From Prosapia bicincta (taxonomy: Eukaryota; Arthropoda; Insecta; Hemiptera; Cercopidae): a stretch of DNA of 64,000 bases. The stretch spans positions 229,613,643 through 229,677,642 of the forward strand of contig JBAIZL010000002.1 of the NCBI GenBank assembly GCA_036971475.1, written 5' to 3'. The notes beneath the pieces are model-generated. The model was not told where the DNA came from. It worked only from the letters and a program-made list of their open reading frames with translations, and did no database searches. The position numbers and the translations under genes are program-made. Positions 27,830-39,465 of the stretch are shown here, piece after piece; within the stretch, counting starts at the first letter, position 1, and the number at the start of each line of letters is the position of its first letter.

Positions 27830-28159
27830 GTGAAGAGTGAAGCAAGGGAGCACCTATCCTCTCCGCTCTCATCTCCCTTGCCAAAGAACACATTTGTTAG
27901 CTTTACTGTTGGGAGTTCTACTTTCCACGAATCCAACCTCAAACTCTTGACTAGCGTCAGGCCCGAGGCGGGGTACTTGGTGTCCCGACCCGTGGTACCA
28001 GTATGTAGGAGTCTTTCGACACTTGACTGGTCACCGGCCCGCCGCTGGGACGAGACGAACTCACCCAGTGTCCGGACGCTCTTCCATAACTACTCGGGAC
28101 CAGTAGAACCTTCCAAACGACCAGGTTTCAGTACCTCAATACCCCATTTGATTAGTTAG
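27830..28159 (+). other. 109-codon open frame, unrecognised
   Basis: An ATG-initiated frame with markedly less AT than its surroundings (27840-28300). It is Ser/Pro/Arg-rich (SSPLSSPLPKN near the start, RPVVPVCRS in the middle) and has no domain I know. The opposite strand is also largely open across 27840-28140. This could be a fragment of a transposon coding region in either orientation or a GC-shifted insertion. No splice or polyadenylation context supports a host gene. Confidence 0.15.
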
Positions 28160-30414
28160 GTCCAGGTAGTGTAATCGAACCTTTATCCATTTTCGGTTGG
28201 CCTTACCCAAGGGCCAGAACCCCAGACTGGGGACTTGGTCCTAGGGAGGCATAACCTACCCCTTTGGACCTTGAAATCCATCCTTTGTTACAGCGATACT
28301 TTCATGTAGCCAATAATTCAAAGCCAGATTTGATTTCTCAATTATTCGGTCATCGCCAAACGAAGTTACGAGCATTAAAGTATTTTACGGCTATCGTATA
28401 TTAACGGCTCTATGTTACTGTCAACTCGTTTTAATAGGTAAAACTATTTTGCTACTTGTTTTTTGATTTATGAGATTTGAAATTAATATAAAATTTGTTA
28501 CAATACTTATCGATTGAAATTGTTTCAGTAGCCTATAAAATATGTTTATAACTTTATATTCCGCATTTATTCCTCAAAACCCTTCGTTGCGTCCTTGTTT
28601 CCTTATTACAACTAGATTTATTTCCTTAAATGTATCCTCAGACTTCCCTTTTGTAAATGGGATCCATCACGAAATCAATTAAATATTTCAGGTTTGCATG
28701 ATAAACATATGTTGTAGTTGTTATACCTATTTCAACCTTTCAAATTAAGTTAAAATCTGTGTAATTTTAAAACTAGCTTATGTCAACATTCACCGAGGTT
28801 GTACGATTATTGCTAAAGTCAATTTACCGTCCCAACTTCGTGTGTAATCTACCCGAGTAAAAACATCAAATTTTGTAATATGTTGTCATTTACCTGTCAC
28901 TTTTTAAAAAACGACTTAAATTAATTGAAATTTTCTTTTCTCTTCGTCCTCTGATAGCATCACGTGATAAACAAGACCCCTGGCCGCCGGATCATCAATC
29001 CTGAGCAGTCGCATGCAATCACTACCTGTCGATAGACTCCACACCTACCACCTGCGCCTATTCTGCCTTACACTTGATTTGCATATTGGGAATAGCTATT
29101 GTAGCAGATTTCAAGGCGAAGTTTGGAATAAATATGTAGTCCTAGTAGACGTTGAGAGAATATTTTTCATTGCATGAAAATAATGATTGTGAACTTCGAA
29201 CCGTCTTTTATGCCTTTTCTTTCGATTAGTATTTACCTAGATCATTCATAACTATAGTTGTTGGAATATACATGGTACAAAATTATACACATTTTTTTAT
29301 AACCGTCAAAGAACAATAGCCTAAACATAACATGTTATTTTGAAACATGGTTTGCATACAAAATTAAAAATGGTACTAATTTCTAAGTTTTAAAGGTTTT
29401 TACCAAATTTCGAAGATTACCAGCTGAAATAAATGCCTCAATTTTCTAGCTTACGCAACCTTTAACTTTCATTAGACCGTGATTGCTCTAAATTCCAGGT
29501 GTAGGACTCAAAACTGTCAAAAATAATTAGTACTTAATTTTGACTCCAAAAACCCAATTTTTTCCAAATTCCAGTAACCTTCTTAAAGGTTCAACGGTAA
29601 AAGAACGATTAAAAAAGGTATTTTTCTTGGATGAATTTCGTAAAATATTTCATTCTCAAAATATTACTATAGGTATAATTTTAATGAATTTAAAATTTAT
29701 TAATTAACTATTTTTACACCACAAAAATTTCAATACTCACAGATTGACCAAATATGATTATTAAATTAACTAACCTTTATTGCAATATGTACTGTAAAAT
29801 TAATAAGAGTTGACAAATTGCTGTCACTTTTGCTAACTATTGCTAATAGTGTTTCAGTACAAGTTCACAATTCGTTTGGGCAAAATAGAATCATTAGCGG
29901 TAGGCAACAAAGTGGACCATTAGCGGATTCCTCACGTTCAAGGTCAAAATAAGGGATGGAAAGAGAGGTGGTTTATTGCCGCGGTTCACCCCAAACTAAT
30001 GGGGGACATTTTTCAAAGTAAAGACCACACGGAGGTTAGTTGCCGTTTTGGTAGTAATCGATTTTTCACCTGTATAATTACACTCTTCATACAATGTAAG
30101 GCCTAATTTTAAACTGTAGTATTTATAAGGACATATTGAAAGGCTATTCTTACGTTTCAATTTTCCATATAATGTTTTTCCTTTTAATTGTAAATTGTGT
30201 ATGATTAACCTATTTTTAATTTAAATATATAGACTACTGTATTTTACATTTGTGCTATGATGTAGGCTACATAGATATTCGAATATTTACCGTCTTTTTA
30301 CATACTTTGTTATTTAACATGGACATAATATCTGTTTTAGTTGAAGCGTTTTTTATTACCTTTATCTTTCTGAAATATTTATAGACGAAATTGCATATAT
30401 TTATCCTTTCCCTA

Positions 30415-30416
<2 letters not shown>

Positions 30417-30509
<93 letters not shown>

Positions 30510-30535
30510 TCTCTCTATCTATCTATCTATCGTAG
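30417..30535. repeat. Compound microsatellite (CT)n-(TA)n-(CT)n-(CTAT)n
   Basis: CT dinucleotides (30417-30448), TA dinucleotides (30449-30506), then CTCTCT and CTATCTAT words. Confidence 0.95.
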
Positions 30536-31544
30536 TATCTATAATTTTCCAACATGATCTTGTGTTCTTAAATATTCCACTTTTGAAATTTAAAACTTTT
30601 GTAAAAGAATCACAAAAGGTTTCGTTGTGCAGATAGCAAAATAATCGAGCGATCATAAAAGTCAAACGGAATGCGATCAGATTTTGGTGGTCCATTTGTT
30701 GGAGGAAGCCTGTTATATTCTTATATATTATCAATATTACAACGTCATGCAATTCCGATGATAGATTTCATTGTGTTTTTACTCTTTATTTAATGAAGAG
30801 AAGGAAATACCTTCTCGTGAAAAGACGAATCGCTTCTATGAATTTCACCGATTTTGTACAGAGCTTTCGTCATTCGAAGACCACTTCTAATATTTTAGAA
30901 TGGTTTGAGAACTATTCAAGATTCTGCATAATGTTTTTTAGTCCTTAAGAACTACAACGAACTGGGAGAAACCCACAGGACAAAAATGCAAGGGTAACAT
31001 TATTTTTCTTAACACAATCAAACTTAAAATTGGCATGAAAATAAAAGAAATTTCAAATATTTTATTTTAAAATGGCCAAACTTAAGAACATTATTAATAT
31101 AATTTAAAGGTAAGCTGGACAAGTCAAAGTAAATATTTGCAAAAATATCTATTATCATGCAAAGGTATTCAATAATCTATTTTGCAGGATTTGTGTTTTA
31201 TTTGCATTGACATGAAAATTATGGTAAATTTTTCCTTATACCTCTCGGAGAAGAAGCCAAGCATTACTGCACTTACAATTCGATTGCAGATTTTTTGAGT
31301 GCTCAAAGTACAATTTGAAGTTTGAAGGGAGGCCATACCCTTTCTTCTGACCAATACTTGTAAAGGGTAGGTTGATATTAAGTATGATGGTAAAAGGATA
31401 ATTTATAGCGTTTAAAGTTTATGGCATTCAGTTTCACCCTATAATTCTACAGTTCAGTTTTTAAGATATCTTAAGTGCAAAATCTCTCTATTGAAGTTTA
31501 ATTAGGATTGGACTTTAATGATTTAGTAGTCGTAAAACAATTTT
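30536..31544. other. Non-coding stretch
   Basis: No recognisable gene or repeat up to the 34-bp array. Confidence 0.45.
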
Positions 31545-33127
31545 CCCCAACAAACGACTCTACAAAGCCACAGTTTGCCCCAAACAAACGACTCTACAAA
31601 TCCACAGTTTGCCCCAACAGGCGACTCTACAAAGCCACAGTTTGCCCAAACAGACGACTCTACAAAGCCACAGTTTGCCCCAAACAAACGACTCTACAAA
31701 ACCACAGTTTGCCACAAACAGACGACTCTACAAAACCACAGTTTGCTCCAACAGACGACTCTACAAAGCCACAGTTTGCCCCAAACAGACGACTCTACAA
31801 AGCCACAGTTTGCCCCAAACAGACGACTCTACAAAGCCACAGTTTGCCCCAAACAGACAACTCTACAAAGCCACAGTTTTCCACAAACAGACGACTCTAC
31901 AAAGCCACGGTTTGCCCCAAACAGACGACTCTACAAATCCACATTTTGCCCCAAACAAACGACTCTACAAAGCCACAGTTTGCCCTAAACAGACGAATCT
32001 ACAAAGGCACAGTTTCCCCCAAACAGACGACTCTACAAAGCCACCGTTTGCCCCATAACAGACGACTCTGCAAAGCCACAGTTTGCCTCAAACAGACGAC
32101 TCTACAAAACCACAGTTTGCTCAAACAGACGACTCTACAAAGCCACAGTTTTCCCAAAACAGACGACTCTACAAAGCCACAGTTTGCCCCAAACAGACGA
32201 CTCTACAAAGCCACAGTTTGCCCCAAACAGACAACTCTACAAAGCCACAGTTTTCCACAAACAGACGACTCTACAAAGCCACGGTTTGCCCCAAACAGAC
32301 GACTCTACAAATCCACATTTTGCCCCAAACAAACGACTCTACAAAGCCACAGTTTGCCCTAAACAGACGAATCTACAAAGGCACAGTTTCCCCCAAACAG
32401 ACGACTCTACAAAGCCACAGTTTTCCACAAACAGGCGACTCTACAAAGCCACAGTTTGCCCAAACAGACGACTCTACAAAGCCACAGTTTGCCCCAAACA
32501 AACGACTCTACAAAACCACAGTTTGCCACAAACAGACGACTCTACAAAACCACAGTTTGCTCCAACAGACGACTCTACAAAGCCACAGTTTGCCCCAAAC
32601 AGACGACTCTACAAAGCCACAGTTTGCCCCAAACAGACGACTCTACAAAGCCACAGTTTGCCCCAAACAGACAACTCTACAAAGCCACAGTTTTCCACAA
32701 ACAGACGACTCTACAAAGCCACGGTTTGCCCCAAACAGACGACTCTACAAATCCACATTTTGCCCCAAACAAACGACTCTACAAAGCCACAGTTTGCCCT
32801 AAACAGACGAATCTACAAAGGCACAGTTTCCCCCAAACAGACGACTCTACAAAGCCACCGTTTGCCCCAAACAGACGACTCTGCAAAGCCACAGTTTGCC
32901 TCAAACAGACGACTCTACAAAACCACAGTTTGCTCAAACAGACGACTCTACAAAGCCACAGTTTTCCCAAAACAGACGACTCTACAAAGCCACAGTTTGC
33001 CCCAAACAGACGACTCTACAAAGCCACAGTTTGCCCCAAACAGACATCTCTACAAAGCCACAGTTTTCCCCAAACAGACGACTCTACAAATCCACAGTTT
33101 GCCCCAAACAGACGACTGTACAATTTT
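31545..33127. repeat. 34-bp minisatellite, about 46 copies
   Basis: The unit CAGACGACTCTACAAAGCC...CAGTTTGCCCCAAA recurs at 34-bp spacing for nearly 1.6 kb. Unit variants (AACT for GACT, TTTTCC for TTTGCC, AAATCC for AAAGCC, GAATCT for GACTCT) occur in the same order in blocks near 31851, 32225 and 32665 (first offset 374 bp = 11 units). The array therefore grew by block duplication. The plus-strand unit contains no stop in any frame, so all three frames stay open for hundreds of codons. Because 34 is not a multiple of three, each frame gives a 34-residue repeat with three motifs (DDSTKPQF, RRLYKATVC, TTLQSHSLP). I treat these as by-products, not genes. Confidence 0.95.
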
Positions 33128-33367
33128 AGTTTGCTCCAACAGAAGTCTCGAGTATGAGTCCGTTAGAGAGTAGGTTTACTCCAGGTACGTAATTCTGAAC
33201 CCGTGACGCCATAATGTTCCTCATAAAGGTCCAGAGGATCATTATGACTCTTTCTTAGTCCTACCTAATACCAAACATCATCTCTTTCCTTATGCATGCA
33301 AGGAGTGAAGTGGTAGACACTATTTTATGACTCCGTAGACAGTAGATCTACTTTACATATCAAGTAC
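33128..33367. other. Short non-coding stretch
   Basis: Unique sequence between the 34-bp array and the GA tract; nothing recognised. Confidence 0.4.
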
Positions 33368-33394
33368 GTAGAGAGTGAGAGAGATGGAGAGAGA

Positions 33395-33452
<58 letters not shown>
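33368..33452. repeat. (GA)n microsatellite
   Basis: GA dinucleotide tract with two GATG interruptions at its left side. Confidence 0.95.
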
Positions 33453-33459
<7 letters not shown>

Positions 33460-34655
33460 ACTTTACATTGGGAGTATGTGACCTTTATTTGTAATGTTAT
33501 GATACAGAAGGGCTTAGGTCCCCTTCCTAAATCTCACCCTGTTGTCGATTTCGACGTAATTACTGTTATTTAAAGCACGTCGTTGGAAACATCTATTTTA
33601 ATCGTGTTTTAAAGAAGCGTTCTTGTCTCGAACGTTTCCGATAATTGTAATCCTTATTTTTCAAATGTAGGCCTATACACTCTAGTTTATCAGTTTAAAA
33701 TCACATGTTTAGGCACAGTGTATGAAAGGAAAAAAAATTATGCTGTAGGCATAGTCCATATCAGGCATAGTTGGTCTAATAAATAACTTTAAATAGTTTA
33801 ATCTTACCCCTACACCAACCGACAGCTCTAAATTTTAAATGATTAAAATTTCTAATGTTCACCGTAACTGGAGCCACAAAAATTTGTCAGCTGTGTTAGA
33901 TCATTTTCTAGGTTATGTAAATTTATCTGGAGAAATTTTAACGGGTTATTAATATCCACAGTTTGTGGAGCTGGAAGGTTCAATATTGTACAAATGTTTT
34001 CCATTTAGAGTGTTTTTCTTCGAGTGCCAGAATAATCTTCGTTTTGTTATTCTGAAATGGGCTATTCATTACAACAATATTCGCAGGGTCCTTCAATGAC
34101 TTCCTAAAAATTGTATTTTTCATAAAAAATTTGAAAATTTTCGTTCTTGCTCTACGTCCGGTTAGCTTTAATTATCATGATCTAGTATTTCTAATGTTTT
34201 GAAAGCGAAATAATATCTGTGGTTCCATTTGTATAGAATTTCTCTTTTCTAACTCTCATAACTTTAATGAACTTTGTGTCATAAACTTATTCAACCCTGA
34301 CAGTCATCCTTCAAATTAAGTACAGTAATTATTTTTTCTATATATGTTAACAATCGTGTAAAATTATCATCTTAAGTGTTTAAATGTTAATCTATCAAGG
34401 GAGGGGCTAATTGTTAGAATATCAGCTGAAATTTCAAAAAAAACTAAATACTTGAATGATTTTCAAATACAATAAGAAAGACCTGAGCACGAGAGCTGTC
34501 GTGTGTAAAATTCCCACTTATGTTTTTGTATTTGCCTGGAATGTCATATATAGGCCAACATATTCATTTTATCGAATGTTGAGTTATTTATACTCATGAA
34601 AGATCATTCTCCACTTCACCGTGGTATTAACTTACGTCCACAAACATTTTCTAGC
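33453..34655. other. Non-coding stretch
   Basis: Nothing recognised. Confidence 0.45.
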
Positions 34656-34659
34656 TAAA

Positions 34660-34998
34660 GGTGCGTTTTTGTTGAAACGATCGTAGCATCAAACGCTCGG
34701 GCCCTGCTTGCCATTGTTTCTTAAGCAGCTGTTATGTTTTCCACGACTGTCGCTAGAATACAGTACGATCTAATCTAGCAACAGTCACAGTCGCTTAGCA
34801 CCACTAGAGTGTGTACTGCATTACATGGTCGCAACAGAAATTTGTGTTTTCAACAGAAGACGTTATTAAAAGCCATTGCAGTCCATTCTTGTCTTTACGA
34901 TTTGAAGCACTACTGTACAAAGACCGACGAGCAAAGGGTAATGTTTGCGCCGTAACCTAATTGCCGAAGAAGTCGGAAGAATAGGTATTCGAAAGCCT
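34660..34998 (+). pseudogene. PIF/Harbinger-like remnant with a decayed MADF domain
   Basis: A terminus-like start AAAGGTGCGTTTTTGTTGAA followed by CGATCGTAGCATC resembles PIF/Harbinger ends. From about 34850 the plus strand reads STEDVIK, then in the next frame LLKAIAVHSCLYDLKHYC...DEQRVMFA, then LIAEEVGRIG. These match the MADF DNA-binding fold order (L-I-x-A-V-x-x-H-x-C-L-Y-D..., then N-A-W-x-x-I-A-x-E-V-G), with two frameshifts. In PIF/Harbinger elements a MADF/Myb-like protein accompanies the transposase and helps bind the ends; a host MADF pseudogene is an alternative. No DDE transposase is visible downstream. Confidence 0.45.
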
Positions 34999-36995
34999 GA
35001 AATCTTTATACTGTCACAAAATAAGTAGCTATTATAAGTATTTTGAAATACTCTTCACTTTCTCTAGTTTTAAAAATATTAGGTATTATGCATTTTAGAT
35101 TTCGGTAGGCTATATTTAAGATTTCTAACCCTTATTCTTCTTCCATCTCTTCTTACAATAAATATAACAATAATTTTCTCTTTACGCTCTTGATCTACCA
35201 CTACAACAGCGCTGTGTTCACTCACTCAAGGATCTGCTCAAACTGTAATAACTTGGGTAAGTGTCCAAGAACCCTACAAGTAACCCTGCAGACCGAGCTG
35301 GAAAATAATTCCTACTACAGCCTTGTGAACCCTTAACCAGAAAATATAAGTTGTAAATTATAATTCAAATACTATGATTGGAGATCTGTAAATAAAAACA
35401 TGAGAAGAAGTACATTTGAGAATAATCATGGGAATCAGACGACGCTTCAAAACAAATATGAAGATTTACTGAGACCAATTCTTTCCATTGAAAAAGGAAT
35501 GTGACCATACTAACACTAATTCCAAAATAACGAAATCCATAAGGAGACTTTGATTTGTCCGCAATGTAGAACGTTTAAATGTGTTAAACTAGTTGAAGAA
35601 TACAAATATTACTGAAGGGAACGAGAACGATTGGATAGGAACATATAATAAAAAGAAGAATTGTAAAATAGAAAATAATGAGTAAAATGGTTCTTTAAAC
35701 TTATTAAAGGGAACTGGTAATAACCTTATCAGAGCCGACAATGATGATACCTATGTGTCCAATGTAATGATGAGACAGGTTCTTGGAATTTTTAAAACAT
35801 TAAAAAACTAATAGTCCCCTCAAATACCCACAAGCTAATAGGAGTGATCAGATGAGGCCTGTGATTCGTGATAAAATGGTAACAAATTTATTATTATTAG
35901 AGTTTTAAAATTTTACCAACGAAAATTAAAAACAGGAGACATTTATAAAAATAAACCTAACCTCTTAAATAAAGATAATGTCCATTCTTCAGAGCATTTA
36001 TTCATGAAACTCAAAGAAAGAGCGACGGTTCCTTGCATTCCAGTTAGACATAACTGTTTTTTGACTTATAAACTTTAAAATTTATGGAACGCGATTATAA
36101 AGAGGGCTCCAGACGCACTTAGCAAAAGTCGATAATACAGTAGTTATTAATCACGCTGGGAAGGTAGTACTCGCATAGACGGCCAGTTGGCGCCACATTA
36201 CTATTTAAACATTGATACACACAAAAATTTAATCTTTAAATTTTACCCCTATTTTTAAAATGTTAGATACACTCGACGAGCTATGGACCTGCATTAAAAA
36301 CTTTGACTATGAATAGTCACGAGGAGCAACCAACAAGATGAAAAGTGTCATTTCTGTCCTTTTCAAAACAATTTCCAGGTTCTGATTACATTTTTCTTAT
36401 GCTTCTTGCTTAATTTCCAAAAACGAATATAAACGTCCATCCTATTGCATTGATCAGTGTTTTTAATTTATATCGTTTACAAATTCTCTCTGTGACTGTA
36501 AATTAAACAAATTGTTTTGTCTGTTTTTTTGTCTAACATTTGACATTGTAAGACATAATGAAAAGTCATTCAGTTTATAGCCTCTGTGGACCAGTTTGTG
36601 CAAGGCCTTGTCTGTTATGACCATAAAATGTGAACTGTTCAATAATCCTCAAGACTTTTATGTTAAATGTAGGCCTATGCCTAATGTTAACCATTTTTAT
36701 ACAACGAGGCTCACTAACTACCTTCAGCAGCTCAATACCAGTAACGTGCCATACATTTACAATCACCCACATTTAACTTCTCAAAAATAATTTGAGAATT
36801 TTCTAGTTAAAAAAACATTTTCCCGTTTCCTATTCTCGTCTCTCTTAACGCCTAATATTCTCTTTAGAATTTCATTGTTCACTAGTTGCAGTTTATCTTA
36901 GGCCATTAAAGTAAGTTTCCATGTTGCATATAGATCTAGAAAAAGTACAAATAATAGAAATGTTGCGTTATTTTTAGACCTATAAGTTTCAGATT
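34999..36995. other. Non-coding stretch
   Basis: Short frames only (65 aa at most, 36575-36790). 35430-35620 shows some coding-like words across broken frames, but I cannot assign them. Confidence 0.4.
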
Positions 36996-36996
36996 C

Positions 36997-37254
36997 TTAC
37001 AAATAGTAGGAAATAGTGTATCTCCCCTCAATGTCCTCTATTGAACCTTGTGTAAAAGAATGGCCTGTTTTATCATTGTGGCCATGGACAAATGCTGAAT
37101 GAGCTGTTCTGCCTGCATGCAATAAAGTTTCTGCAATGCCAGGTGATGCAACTGTTCGGCGAGAAATAGCGAAATGAGGAATGTTTTGTTGTCTATACCT
37201 GAACAGTATACTGATGATGTGTTTTATAAAATAAGTATAGATTCTATATTTCAA
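36997..37254 (-). pseudogene. Helitron PIF1-like helicase fragment
   Basis: The minus strand encodes FAISRRTVASPGIAETLLHA followed by GRTAHSAF, HGHNDKTGHSF and a few dozen more residues. The block A-S-x-G-I-A-x-T-L-L-x-G-G-R-T-A-H-S-x-F is the signature around motif Ia of Helitron/PIF1-type 5'-3' helicases, which unwind DNA during rolling-circle transposition. The Walker A segment that should lie just N-terminal is not seen, and the sequence downstream no longer resembles a helicase. A truncated relic of about 85 codons. Confidence 0.6.
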
Positions 37255-38100
37255 ATTGATGATACAATGACAATATAATTAACATGAGAGTATCATTGAT
37301 CCATACGGTGGGTACCATCGCGTCGCCGTTCTTATTCAAGATGATCGACCCTTTCTTCGTTATTTAGCTGGGTCATAAAATCTGAAACACTTTCTCTTCT
37401 TCTAGACTTCAATCGGCGGCTAGACCGTGGTTCTGCGATGCTCAACGAATCGTAGGAAGTTGTTGGGACCGGTTGGTTGAGTTGCATATATAGCAAACTG
37501 AAGAGGTAGCATCCATATCAGATGCCTGAAGATCATTTGTAATTGCTTTCCCTTTAAGATACTTAATGAAATTACGTTTCGAAGGTCAAAAACAATGCAA
37601 ATTTGTATGCAAGGCAAACAATGCTTAGCCTATTTTATATTGTAGGATTTAACCTTATACTGCTAAATCCTAAATAACTATAGCGAAATTCTTGTAAAGC
37701 GACACTCTTGGAAACGTTTATCACTAACAGTCTAATAAATGAATAAATAAAAGATAATCATTGCAATAATTTAATTTTTAAAAAAGTTTCTCATAGGCTA
37801 TTATTTTATTTAAACTACTTTAAATAACATAACCTATTGAAAATAATACTATTTTCAAAAAAAAAAACAACCTAAAAAAATGAAGTAAGCATGTTTTAAA
37901 CTAATGAATTATTATTTCTTACCATAACTGAGGACTTTTTAAAATTTACCATATCTTCATTAATTATTATAACTTAGTTAATTTATATATACACAACCAT
38001 TTCTTGAACTGAATCGACACTTTTACGCAATTACTTTTGAAAATAATATAAAACATAGGCCTAATCTCTAAATGAACTGGAAAACAGCTGATGTATATTA
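37255..38100. other. Non-coding stretch
   Basis: A 65-codon minus-strand frame (37420-37617) in a less AT-rich patch has no recognisable domain. The rest is AT-rich. Confidence 0.4.
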
Positions 38101-38104
38101 AATT

Positions 38105-39000
38105 GGGTAATTATTCCGATGTGCGACTACCCCTATTTTCGTGAATTTTTTTTTACTTTTCTTATGTATTTTTACGTCCTAGACACAAATCCAACATTAT
38201 TTTTTGTCGCTGACGCCGTTTTTTTAAAATATACTTGAAAACATAACCTAAACTAACCTTTATTGAGGTACGACTAACGCTATTTCCGTGAATTTGTTTC
38301 TACTTTTCTTATGTATTTTCACGTGTTTACATATGTACGTTCCCTACATTTTTATGTATTTGTGTGAAAGTTACTTTATTTCACATTTTAAATGTTAGAC
38401 TGTAATGACATGTAGGCCTATAGCGTGAACCGAGCGCGCAATTGCTACAGCGCACTGCACTACGTCTAGATCTGTAATTTTATACATTACTATATACCTA
38501 CATTAAAATATACCTACAAAGTATCCAGTCAGGTTAGATTTGGTAATAATTTTATTCAGAATTACTATCTATTTTTATTAAATTATAACCAAATCTATCC
38601 TGACTTGATACTTCATAGGTACATTTTATGTAGGTATATAGTAATGTTGTATAAAACTATAACCAAATCTATCCTGACTGATTACTTTGTATGTATATTT
38701 CAATACAGGTATATAGTAAAATTGAATATAATTATAACCAAATCTATCATGTCTGGATACTTCGTAGGTAGTCATTAGTAGGTAATTCACGAAAATAGCG
38801 GTAGTCACACGTCGGAATAGCGGTAGTAGCACGTCTGAACTTACGTCAATAAAGGTTATGTTTTTTAAGTATATTTAAAAAAAAAAACGGCGTCAGCGAC
38901 AATTATTAATGTTGGATTCGTGTTTAGGACGTAAAAATACATAAGAAAAGTAAAACAAAATTCACGAAAATAGCGGTAGTCGCACGTCGGAATAATTACC
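38105..39000. mobile_element. 0.9-kb inverted-repeat element, non-autonomous
   Basis: Ends are long inverted repeats of about 180 bp: GGTAATTATTCCGA...GTGCGACTACC on the left, with its complement ending at 39000. Subterminal words (ATTTTCGTGAATTT, TCTTATGTATTTTTACG, GACGCCGTTTTTTT) are mirrored on both sides. The interior 38500-38780 holds three diverged copies of a block containing TAACCAAATCTATCCTGAC and TAGGTATATAGTAA. Flanks ATTAAATTG and ATTAATTG may be a target duplication of 8-9 bp. No transposase; superfamily uncertain. Confidence 0.65.
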
Positions 39001-39300
39001 ATTAATTGAATTGTGAAAATCAGCTGGTTGGAAACATAAAAAATCCTGTAATATTGATGATAAAATATTATTTTTTTAATATTTATTAAAACGGATTAGC
39101 CTGTTGGGAATAACTTAGTGGAAACTGATAAATTATCGACCGCCGCACCGAGAGTAGAAAATTATTAAAGTACTAATATCGCTATTAAAATGTAGGCATT
39201 GGTGACAGAAGGGTAAAATTTGGGGTTATGTGTATTTTTTAATGCCAAATCATAAAAGAATTTAAATAAAAAATTTGTCTACAAAATTTTAAAAAATTTC
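39001..39300. other. Non-coding stretch
   Basis: AT-rich, no gene or repeat recognised. Confidence 0.4.
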
Positions 39301-39465
39301 GGGTGGACATCCCTTATCACTTAAAGGTATGAAAAATAGTTTGTCCTATTCTCAGAATATACACACACAATTTTATAAAAATCTGTCAAGCCGTTTCGGA
39401 GGAGTGTTGCTACAAACACTGTGACACGAGAATTTTATATATTCAATTTTAATATAAGTAGGGTA
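39300..39465 (+). mobile_element. LINE/SINE 3'-tail fragment (putative, RTE-like)
   Basis: The words CACACAATTTTATAAAAATC, AAGCCGTTTCGGAGGAGT and GTGACACGAGAATTTTATAT follow the order seen in 3' tails of widespread arthropod RTE-type LINEs and derived SINEs. No coding part. Assignment by eye. Confidence 0.35.

Larger units (their letters stand above)
26456..30410. other. Long non-coding stretch
   Basis: About 4 kb with no recognised gene. It contains the hAT-like end at 27229 and the unassigned open frame at 27830-28159. A less AT-rich patch lies at 28970-29070. Confidence 0.4.

Noticed and set aside
24660..33127. CRISPR-like arrays (regularly spaced 72-bp and 34-bp repeats)
   Set aside because: Repeats are directly adjacent with no unique spacers, in a eukaryotic context; they are minisatellites.
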